Positions 1 through 5,147 of a DNA stretch of 6,937 nucleotides are shown here, piece by piece (positions within the stretch are counted from its first letter, which is position 1; every line of letters starts with the position of its first letter). The position numbers were made by a program, and so were the translations under genes. Below the pieces are notes generated by a model. It searched no databases and was not told where the DNA came from. It saw only the letters and a list, made by a program, of their open reading frames with translations. This DNA is from JALZVT01 sp039029135 (GTDB lineage Bacteria > Pseudomonadota > Gammaproteobacteria > Pseudomonadales > Azotimanducaceae): assembly GCA_039029135.1 (NCBI GenBank), contig JBCCGT010000049.1, forward strand, positions 1 through 6,937. The letters are read 5' to 3'.

Positions 1-23
1 AGGTCGCTCCGGGCAGCCAAATT

Positions 24-69
24 CGAGAAAAATATAATTAATAAAAACAATAACATATAAGTTTTTTTT
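24..69. other. AT-rich block at left edge ending in an eight-T run
   Basis: Almost every base from about 24 to 69 is A or T, with a run of eight T at 62-69, in a window that is otherwise GC-rich. No gene can be read through it with confidence. It is followed by a short perfect inverted repeat, TCGAA-TAC-TTCGA, at 69-81. Such a block could be a promoter region with an UP-like element, a curved regulatory stretch, or the edge of an acquired segment. No GC-rich stem precedes the T run on the plus strand, so a standard intrinsic terminator is not supported. Confidence 0.5.
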
Positions 70-87
70 CGAATACTTCGACCAGTT

Positions 88-109
88 TGCCTGCACAATC
101 CAGCAGGCA
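88..109. repeat. Perfect inverted repeat (TGCCTGC / GCAGGCA, 8-base spacer)
   Basis: The arms TGCCTGC (88-94) and GCAGGCA (103-109) are exact reverse complements separated by 8 bases. No T tract follows on either strand, so this is not a standard terminator. The geometry (7-8-7) is the same as the repeat at 144-165, although the arm sequences differ. It could be a protein-binding site or an RNA stem-loop in the leader of the helix-turn-helix gene. Confidence 0.45.
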
Positions 110-134
110 TCTGCGAGACACCGGCCGCGCACTC

Positions 135-163
135 GTTGGACAGATGGTATCCATTTGAATACC
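135..163 (+). promoter_or_regulatory. Weak candidate sigma70-type promoter for the XRE/nucleotidyltransferase module
   Basis: TTGGAC (135-140) resembles a -35 box and AATACC (158-163) is a poor -10 match at a 17-base spacing. The value of the call is its position: the proposed -10 lies inside the inverted repeat at 144-165, as expected for an autorepressed promoter. The -10 match is only three of six bases, so this is tentative. Confidence 0.2.
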
Positions 164-177
164 ATGGTTACTACCAT
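144..177. promoter_or_regulatory. Candidate operator: overlapping ATGGT/ACCAT inverted repeats upstream of the XRE gene
   Basis: ATGGTAT (144-150) and ATACCAT (159-165) are perfect 7-base arms with an 8-base spacer. A second pair, ATGGT (164-168) and ACCAT (173-177) with a 4-base spacer, overlaps the first. The ATGGT/ACCAT half-site therefore occurs four times in alternating orientation within 34 bases, and the cluster ends 29 bases before the XRE start codon. XRE-type regulators of two-gene modules commonly bind such repeats to repress themselves. The repeats are seen directly; binding by this protein is inferred. Confidence 0.45.
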
Positions 178-206
178 CTTCCTCACCACCAAGAAGAGAC
201 CGATCC

Positions 207-548
207 ATGTCGCACCCCACCGTGCCCATCCTGAGCGCGGCCGTTGCCGACAGTGGCCTCAGCCTGCGTTCCATCGCCCGCCGCGCCGGCACGTCGCACG
301 CGACCCTGTCGGCCTACCTCCACGCCCGCAAGGTACCAAGCGTCGCGACGCTCGCGCGCATTGTGGAGGCCTGTGGCTTTGCCCTGGACTGGCAGCTCGC
401 GCCGCGCGTGCGCGCGTCGGCAACTGGGCTGGCGCGGGGCGAGGAGCTGGCGGCGGTATTGCGACTGGCGGACGCCTACCCGCCCCCACCCCGCCGCCCG
501 GCGCGGTTTCCACGCTTCCCGCAGCCGCGCACCGGCGAACCGGACTAG
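207..548 (+). CDS. Small XRE-type helix-turn-helix protein, putative antitoxin/autoregulator
   Basis: A 113-residue DNA-binding protein. An XRE/Cro-like helix-turn-helix spans roughly residues 18-57: the first helix (LSLRSIARRAG) is followed by a recognition helix around residues 30-42 (SHATLSAYLHARK), then the PSVATLARIVEACG helix typical of these regulators. The C-terminal third (residues 75-113) has a LADAYP segment and then a proline/arginine-rich tail ending in PRFPQP. A purine-rich AAGAAGAGA at 191-199 sits about 7 bases before the ATG and supports this start. The nucleotidyltransferase starts 9 bases after the stop, so the two are almost certainly co-transcribed. XRE proteins paired with AbiEii-like nucleotidyltransferases are known as toxin-antitoxin-like modules, in which the regulator is usually the antitoxin. 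That role is inferred here. The inverted repeats at 144-177 are its likely operator. Confidence 0.8.
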   Translation: MSHPTVPILSAAVADSGLSLRSIARRAGTSHATLSAYLHARKVPSVATLARIVEACGFALDWQLAPRVRASATGLARGEELAAVLRLADAYPPPPRRPARFPRFPQPRTGEPD

Positions 549-557
549 GTCGCCGCG

Positions 558-1103
558 GTGGATCTGGTCGCGAAGATCCTGCAGCTACACGCCGCGCTTG
601 CCGACGGCGACGTGCCGCACGCCTTTGGCGGCGCGCTCGCCCTGGCGTGGTGCACAGGGGCAGCGCGCGCGACCATCGATATCGACGTGAACCTATTCGT
701 GGGTGCGTCCTCGATCGAATCGGCGCTCGCCGCACTTCCCGCAGAGATCGAGTGCGACGACGCCGACCGCGCGACGCTGCGGCGCGAGCTGCAGCACCGG
801 CTGTGGTGGGGACACACACCCGTCGATCTATTTTTCAACAGCACGCCCTATCACGCGGCCGTGGCCCGCCGCGTCCGCTGGGAGGACTTCGCCGGTGGAC
901 GGCTGCCATTTCTGAGCTGCCTCGATCTCGCGGTGTTCAAGACCTTCTTTGACCGCACCAAGGACTGGGCCGACCTCGAGGAGATGCAGGCGGCCGGCAC
1001 GCTTGACGTCGCTCGCGTCAGCGGCGTGATCGCGACCTACCTGGGCATCGACGATCCGCGCCTCGCGCGCCTGCAGAGTCTGGCGACGAGACCACGCGAC
1101 TGA
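558..1103 (+). CDS. Nucleotidyltransferase-fold protein, AbiEii/DUF1814-like, putative toxin
   Basis: A 181-residue protein with a GTG start. Residues 24-25 (FGGALALAW) form the glycine motif of the nucleotidyltransferase fold and residues 41-43 (TIDIDV) the metal-binding DxD pair. A third acidic residue is probably Asp90 in TPVDLFF. Further on, LAVFKTFFDRTKDWADL (about 124-140) carries the Lys and KDxxDL pattern found in AbiEii-type proteins. All expected catalytic positions appear intact. AbiEii-like enzymes are toxins of abortive-infection or toxin-antitoxin modules, some of which transfer nucleotides to tRNA; the substrate here cannot be read from sequence. It follows the XRE gene by 9 bases with only a weak ribosome-binding site, which suggests translational coupling. 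It converges on the CoA-transferase, 35 bases away. The alternative is a non-toxic substrate-modifying nucleotidyltransferase; the neighbouring XRE gene favours the module reading. Confidence 0.78.
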   Translation: MDLVAKILQLHAALADGDVPHAFGGALALAWCTGAARATIDIDVNLFVGASSIESALAALPAEIECDDADRATLRRELQHRLWWGHTPVDLFFNSTPYHAAVARRVRWEDFAGGRLPFLSCLDLAVFKTFFDRTKDWADLEEMQAAGTLDVARVSGVIATYLGIDDPRLARLQSLATRPRD

Positions 1104-1130
1104 GCGCGAGGCCGAACTCTGCGCGCCTCA
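1101..1130. terminator. Candidate bidirectional hairpin between convergent genes
   Basis: TGAGCGCG (1101-1108, including the nucleotidyltransferase stop codon) pairs with CGCGCCTCA (1122-1130) through eight base pairs with one bulged C and a 13-base loop. It lies in the 35-base gap between two convergent genes, where a shared terminator is expected. Neither side has a proper T run, so termination strength is doubtful. Confidence 0.35.
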
Positions 1131-1138
1131 GAAATCTC

Positions 1139-2296
1139 CTAAAGGTCCAGTTCGTCGCGCAGCGCCTGCGTGTGCTCGCCGAGCCGCGGCGCCGCGCTCG
1201 CGGCGCTGCGCGCCTGCCCGTCGAAGACGATAGGCGTGCGCACGCCCGGCACGCCCTCCGGGTGTATCGCGAGTCCGCGGTGCCGAATCTGCGCATCGGC
1301 AAACGCATCCTCCACGGTGTTGATCGGACCGGCCGGGACGCCGCGGTCGTTGAGTCGCGCAATCAGGTCATCGCGACGAAACGTGCGGGTTCGTTCCGCT
1401 AGCCGCTCCGCGAGATCATCGCGCGACGCAACGCGCGCCTCGTTGCTGGCAAATCGAGCGTCCTGTGGCAGCTCGTCGAGATCGAGCAGCTCGCACAGAC
1501 TCGCGAACTGCCGATCGTTGCCGCAGGCGATGATGAAAAAGCCGTCGCTCACCGGCAGGGTCTGGTAGGGCGCGATGTTGGGATGGGCGTTGCCCATGCG
1601 CGTCGGCGCGACGTTCGTGGCGAGATAGTTCTGCGCCTGATTGGCGAGCACCGCGGTCATGCAGTCGAGCAGTGCCATATCGATATGCTGGCCCTGCCCC
1701 GTGCGCTCGCGCTCGGCCAGCGCCCGCTGAATGCCGATCACACCGTACAGCGCGGTAAACAGATCCGCGAACGCGACGCCCGTCTTTTGTGGCTCGCCGT
1801 CCGGCTCGCCGGTCAGATCCATGATTCCCGATAGTCCCTGGATCATGAAGTCGTAGCCCGCCAGCGCCGCGCGCGGGCCGTCTTGGCCGAAGCCAGTCAC
1901 CGAGCAGTACACCAGCCGCGGATTGATGGCCTGCAAACTCGGATAATCCAGCCCGTACTTAGCGAGCCCGCCGACCTTGAAGTTCTCGACAAAGACGTCA
2001 GCACTGGCAACCAGCCGGCGCACGAAATGGATACCGTCGTCGGTCTTCAGGTCCGCGACGACCGAACGCTTGCCTCGGTTGCACGAGTGAAAGTAAGCGG
2101 CGCTGCGATCGCCGTCGCGCTCGACGAACGGCGGCCCCCAGTGGCGGGTATCGTCACCGCCGGGACTCTCGACCTTGATGACGTCGGCGCCCAGGTCCGC
2201 GAGCGTTTGGCCGATCCAAGGACCGGCGAGAATGCGCGCGAGTTCGACGACCCGCAGGGGCGGCGCCGCTGCAGCGCCACTCGCGCTATCAGTCAC
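1139..2296 (-). CDS. Family III (CaiB/BaiF) CoA-transferase, SUGCT-like
   Basis: This 385-residue enzyme moves CoA from an acyl-CoA donor to a carboxylic acid in the cytoplasm. Family hallmarks occur in order: LARILAGPWIGQ and LGADVIKVE (about 19-43), NRGKRSVVADLK (73-84), LVYCSVTGFGQDGP (128-141), RTGQGQHIDMALLD (198-211) and GVPAGPINTV (319-328). The likely catalytic aspartate is Asp178 in GVAFADLF, where family members form the acyl-anhydride intermediate. The GDDTRHWGPPFV, NAHPNIAPYQ and GNDRQFASLCELLDL stretches resemble the succinyl-CoA:glutarate CoA-transferase (SUGCT/C7orf10) branch from memory, so a dicarboxylic acid substrate is possible. I chose GTG at 2296 because the family's N-terminal motif begins shortly after it; the open frame continues upstream to 2473, but that part lies inside the hydrolase gene and lacks family character. 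The start overlaps the hydrolase stop by 8 bases (GTGACTGA), which suggests translational coupling. Confidence 0.88.
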   Translation of the reverse strand: MTDSASGAAAAPPLRVVELARILAGPWIGQTLADLGADVIKVESPGGDDTRHWGPPFVERDGDRSAAYFHSCNRGKRSVVADLKTDDGIHFVRRLVASADVFVENFKVGGLAKYGLDYPSLQAINPRLVYCSVTGFGQDGPRAALAGYDFMIQGLSGIMDLTGEPDGEPQKTGVAFADLFTALYGVIGIQRALAERERTGQGQHIDMALLDCMTAVLANQAQNYLATNVAPTRMGNAHPNIAPYQTLPVSDGFFIIACGNDRQFASLCELLDLDELPQDARFASNEARVASRDDLAERLAERTRTFRRDDLIARLNDRGVPAGPINTVEDAFADAQIRHRGLAIHPEGVPGVRTPIVFDGQARSAASAAPRLGEHTQALRDELDL

Positions 2297-3449
2297 CCGC
2301 GCACACCGCCGCTCGATTAGAGATGCTGATGCCGCGACGCGCCTGACGTACCGCGTGGGCGTCGTGGCCGTTGGTGACATAGCCGAGCGAGAGGCCAGTC
2401 GAGGGATCGCCCCAGGCGATCTGACCGCCCGCGCCGTTGTGGCCGACAGCGCGCTCGGAATTCGTGTGGCCAAAGCCTCGGCCGTTGCGCGCCTTGTCTC
2501 CGGCGATGATCACGCCTAGCGCCCGGTTGGCGGAAACGCCCAGAAGATCGGGGTAGTGGTTGCGCACCTCGAACGCGAAGTCGAGGGTCTGCTGCGTCCA
2601 GATCGGTTCGCCGGCTAGCGCGCGGCCGCCATTGATCAGCGCCTGCCAGAACAGGGCGAGCTCGCCGGCGGACATGATCCCGCCCCCGCCGCCGATCGGT
2701 ACTTCACGGACTTCTGCCGTGTTGAACGCCAGCAGCGCTTCAGGGGTCACCTCGGTCTGCGGCGGCATGGGCATGCCCAGCGCCGCGTAGTCGGCCTCGG
2801 TCATCGGCTCGCCGACGTGCACAACGTCCTTGACCCGCGAATGTTCGCTCGCCGGGGTGCCGACATACAGGTCGGGCAGTCCCAGCGGCTTCGCGATCCG
2901 TTCGCGCACGAACTCGCTGAAGTCACGCCCGGTCTTGCGCTCGATAATCTCGGCGATGACCCACATCGTCGAGGTCGGGTGATACTCATAGCGACTGCCG
3001 GGTTCCCAGGTCAGACGCCAGTCCGAGAAGCGTTCGAGCCGCCGCGCGCGATCGTTCCAGTCGGTGGGTCGAAAGGGCGCGTGGGGAAAACCCGCGGTGT
3101 GGGTGAACAGCATCTCCACGGTAATGCCGTCCTTACCGTTGCTGCCGAATTCTGGAATGATGTCCGCGACCGTCTCGCCGACATCCAACAGGCCGTCCTG
3201 TATCACCAGCCAGCCGGCGGCAGAGGTGATCGCCTTGGTCGCGGAAAACACGCAGTACAGATTGTCATTGGTGGCATCGCCGAAGCTGGCCATGGCCGCA
3301 ATCTTGCCCGCGCGTGCCAGCGCGACCTGACAGCTCGGTAGCAGGCCCTCGTCGACTTCTTTGCGCACCCGGGCGAAGAGCTCGTCCACCGCGGCGGCGG
3401 ATACGCCCACCTCCTCCGGCGCGCTCGCCAGAAACTGAGTGTCCACCAT
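2289..3449 (-). CDS. Serine hydrolase of the class C beta-lactamase / family VIII esterase fold
   Basis: A 386-residue hydrolase. The SxxK nucleophile motif is Ser69-Ala-Thr-Lys72 (VFSATKAIT). The tyrosine motif is probably Tyr156 in RYEYHPTS, a YxN-equivalent position. The third motif is His337-Asn-Gly339 in GHNGAGG, the HxG form common in EstB-like esterases and beta-lactamase-related proteins rather than KTG. GWLVIQDGLLD, MLFTHTAGF, IAEIIERKTG and RIAKPLGL are typical framework segments. No signal peptide is evident, so it is probably cytoplasmic and more likely an esterase, lactonase or amidase than an antibiotic-resistance enzyme. ATG at 3449 is preferred over the longer frame (to 3605) because AAGGGG lies 7 bases upstream of it and the extra N-terminal residues look non-coding. 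It is the first gene of a minus-strand pair with the CoA-transferase. The true substrate is unknown. Confidence 0.87.
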   Translation of the reverse strand: MVDTQFLASAPEEVGVSAAAVDELFARVRKEVDEGLLPSCQVALARAGKIAAMASFGDATNDNLYCVFSATKAITSAAGWLVIQDGLLDVGETVADIIPEFGSNGKDGITVEMLFTHTAGFPHAPFRPTDWNDRARRLERFSDWRLTWEPGSRYEYHPTSTMWVIAEIIERKTGRDFSEFVRERIAKPLGLPDLYVGTPASEHSRVKDVVHVGEPMTEADYAALGMPMPPQTEVTPEALLAFNTAEVREVPIGGGGGIMSAGELALFWQALINGGRALAGEPIWTQQTLDFAFEVRNHYPDLLGVSANRALGVIIAGDKARNGRGFGHTNSERAVGHNGAGGQIAWGDPSTGLSLGYVTNGHDAHAVRQARRGISISNRAAVCAGD

Positions 3450-3456
3450 GATGTCG

Positions 3457-3462
3457 CCCCTT
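3457..3462 (-). promoter_or_regulatory. Ribosome-binding site fixing the hydrolase start
   Basis: On the minus strand AAGGGG lies 7 bases before the ATG at 3449. It decides between this start and the upstream extension of the open frame to 3605, which would run through the divergent regulatory region and into the GST start. Confidence 0.65.
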
Positions 3463-3474
3463 ACGTGTTCGCTA

Positions 3475-3484
3475 TGACCGGTCA
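3475..3484. promoter_or_regulatory. Perfect 10-base palindrome TGACCGGTCA in the divergent region
   Basis: TGACCGGTCA is its own reverse complement and sits 26 bases upstream of the hydrolase start codon, between two divergent transcription units. It shares the GACC/GGTC core with the inverted repeat at 3523-3539. A dimeric repressor or activator site is a reasonable reading; no regulator gene is encoded nearby. Confidence 0.35.
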
Positions 3485-3522
3485 GACTAACGACAGCAGC
3501 CCCAGGCTGCCAACACCGGAAG

Positions 3523-3539
3523 CGCGGTCGGAGACCGCG
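3523..3539. promoter_or_regulatory. Inverted repeat CGCGGTC-GGA-GACCGCG upstream of the GST
   Basis: Two exact 7-base arms with a 3-base spacer lie 64 bases before the GST start codon. This could be an operator for the plus-strand cluster or a stem-loop in its leader. With no T run after it, a terminator is less likely. I see no confident -35/-10 pair in this region on either strand. Confidence 0.35.
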
Positions 3540-3603
3540 AGGCGGCGTGTTAGTGTGATGGCCGAACGCGCGAAAACGCCACGAGAACGACAGGAGACAC
3601 CGC

Positions 3604-4371
3604 ATGATCGATCTGCACTACTGGCCCACGCCCAACGGCTGGAAGGTCACCATCATGCTCGAGGAGTGCGGACTGCCGTACAACGTCGTTCCGGTCGACA
3701 TCGGTGGCGGAGACCAGTTCAAGCCGGAATTCCTGCGCCTGTCGCCGAACAATCGCATGCCGGCCATCGTCGACCACGATCCCATCGGCGGCGGCGAGCC
3801 GCTGGCGCTGTTCGAGTCCGGCGCGATCATGGAGTACCTCGCCGACAAGACGGGCCAGTTTCTCGCGGCTGAGGGCCCTGCGCGCTATCGCGCGCTGCAG
3901 TGGGTACATTGGCAGATGGCCAATCTCGGCCCAATGATGGGCAACGCCAACCACTTCAAGAACTACGGCAAGAACATCGCGGACGACCCCAAGCAGCTCG
4001 AATACGGCACCAAGCGCTTCGTCGGCGAGGTCGACCGGCTGCTCGGCGTCATGGACGCGCACCTCGGCGCGAATACCTACTTCGCGGGTTCGGACTACAG
4101 CATCGCAGACATGATCATCTGGTCGTGGGCGTTTCTCGCCAAGGGGCTGCTGGGTGATGACGACCTGTGGCAGACGTTCCCCAACGTCAAAACCTGGGTC
4201 GATCGCGTCGGCGCCCGCCCCGCGGTCGAGAAGGGTCGCAGCGTGCATCTGGAATGGCGCGAGCAGAAGCTGACGGCCGAGCAGGAAAAGGCGCGCCGCG
4301 AGCTCTTGTTCAATCAAACCAACGAGTCGGTGCGGGCGGCACGCGAGGTGGCGGCGCGCGGCGACGCCTGA
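3604..4371 (+). CDS. yfcG: Nu-class glutathione S-transferase, YfcG-like disulfide-bond oxidoreductase
   Basis: A 255-residue cytoplasmic thioredoxin-fold GST. The N-terminus (MIDLHYWPTPNGWKVTIMLEE) closely tracks E. coli YfcG from memory, including the Thr9-Pro-Asn11 active-site segment that replaces the Tyr/Ser/Cys of other GST classes. SPNNRMPAIVDH (about 47-58) contains the cis-proline (Pro53), and Glu71-Ser72 in LFESGAIMEYLA binds the gamma-glutamyl group of glutathione. The all-helical C-terminal domain includes LQWVHWQMANLGPM, the YSIADMIIW N-capping motif (about 165-173) and FPNVKTWVDRVGARPA. YfcG-type enzymes bind GSSG and reduce disulfides, with weak peroxidase activity. About 40 residues beyond the usual YfcG end form a charged, probably helical tail. 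AGGAGA lies 7 bases before the ATG. It heads a cluster with a nitroreductase 66 bases downstream, which fits redox or electrophile handling. The symbol is by similarity; YghU-type is the near alternative. Confidence 0.88.
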   Translation: MIDLHYWPTPNGWKVTIMLEECGLPYNVVPVDIGGGDQFKPEFLRLSPNNRMPAIVDHDPIGGGEPLALFESGAIMEYLADKTGQFLAAEGPARYRALQWVHWQMANLGPMMGNANHFKNYGKNIADDPKQLEYGTKRFVGEVDRLLGVMDAHLGANTYFAGSDYSIADMIIWSWAFLAKGLLGDDDLWQTFPNVKTWVDRVGARPAVEKGRSVHLEWREQKLTAEQEKARRELLFNQTNESVRAAREVAARGDA

Positions 4372-4423
4372 CGCGGCATCCTTCGGGCGCACCTATTGCG
4401 AGATTTCAAAGGACAGAGCAAGC

Positions 4424-4429
4424 AGGGAG
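4424..4429 (+). promoter_or_regulatory. Ribosome-binding site fixing the GTG start of the nitroreductase
   Basis: AGGGAG lies 8 bases before GTG at 4438, in a context (AGGGAGAACACCGC) that nearly matches the leader of the GST gene (AGGAGACACCGC). This supports GTG 4438 over an in-frame TTG at 4396, and suggests the two leaders share ancestry or selection. Confidence 0.65.
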
Positions 4430-4437
4430 AACACCGC

Positions 4438-5130
4438 GTGAGCCAGGCGCCCACGGACACGAATCCGCGCTTTTTCGACCTCGTCGGTGACATGCGCGCC
4501 ATGCGGCGGCTGAAGCCCGATCCGATACCGCAGGCGCTGCTGGATCAGGTGCTGGAGGCCGGCGTACAGGCCCCGAGCGGTCAGAACACGCAGCCGTGGA
4601 AGTTCCTGGTGCTGCGCGAGAGCGACGGCAAGGCCTGGTTCGCGCGGCGCTACAAGGACGCGATCGAGACGCGCTTTCCCGACATGAGCGACGCCGACAA
4701 GATCGCGAGCGCGCCGAGCACGAAGCTCAACCGCCAGCTACGGGCGCTGCGCTATCAGATGGATCATATGCACAAGTTCCCCGTGCTGCTGATCGTCTGC
4801 GGCCTGCGCGACTGGCCGTTCAAGGTGCCGCCGGAGGAGCGCGTGGGCCTCGCGCCACCCAACTACGGCGCAATCTACCCCTGCGTGCAGAACATCCTGC
4901 TGGCCTGTCGGGCCGTCGGCCTAGGTGCCGCGCTCACGACCATGCACCAGGTGTTCGAGGACGAGCTGCACGAGCGCTTCGCGATACCGCACGAGTACGG
5001 CGTCGTCGTAACCATTCCCATCGGCTATCCGCTCGGCAACTTCGGGCCGGTGAGGCGCAAACCGGCCGCCGCCTCCACCTACTACGATCGCTGGGGTGCC
5101 GAGCCCGACGGCAGCAACGCAAAATCATGA
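4438..5130 (+). CDS. FMN-dependent nitroreductase family oxidoreductase
   Basis: A 230-residue flavoenzyme, probably a homodimer in the cytoplasm that reduces nitroaromatics, quinones or enones with NAD(P)H. The FMN-phosphate arginines lie in MRAMRRLKPDPIP (about 19-31) and the flavin contact is APSGQNTQPWKF (45-56). The central helix is YGAIYPCVQNILLACRAVGLGAALTT (in pieces about 143-168), followed by IPIGYPLG (193-200) and FGPVRRKP near the C-terminus. The middle HKFPVLLIVCG (about 112-122) is the usual buried strand. All expected motifs are present and the length is normal. The physiological substrate cannot be told from sequence. It lies 66 bases after the GST, and its TGA overlaps an ATG (ATGA, 5127-5130) in the frame of the next gene, so the lipoprotein may be translationally coupled to it. 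Confidence 0.85.
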   Translation: MSQAPTDTNPRFFDLVGDMRAMRRLKPDPIPQALLDQVLEAGVQAPSGQNTQPWKFLVLRESDGKAWFARRYKDAIETRFPDMSDADKIASAPSTKLNRQLRALRYQMDHMHKFPVLLIVCGLRDWPFKVPPEERVGLAPPNYGAIYPCVQNILLACRAVGLGAALTTMHQVFEDELHERFAIPHEYGVVVTIPIGYPLGNFGPVRRKPAAASTYYDRWGAEPDGSNAKS

Positions 5131-5147
5131 GAGGACTATCCCTACCG

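Noticed and set aside
155..952. Long plus-strand open frame of 265 codons overlapping both genes of the XRE/nucleotidyltransferase module
   Set aside because: The translation is arginine/alanine/proline-rich with no motif, and it runs across two genes with clear families in other frames. High GC creates such open frames.
2297..2473. N-terminal extension of the CoA-transferase to an upstream ATG
   Set aside because: It would lie wholly within the hydrolase coding region, and the added residues have no CoA-transferase similarity. The family N-terminus starts just after GTG 2296.
3550..4392. Minus-strand open frame of 280 codons antisense to the GST
   Set aside because: It is the complement-frame shadow of a gene with a clear family match and has no motif of its own.
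4596..5126. Upstream extension of the lipoprotein frame through the nitroreductase gene
   Set aside because: This part is a frame-shifted reading of a well-supported nitroreductase and is rich in Arg/Ala. The lipoprotein signal begins only after 5148.
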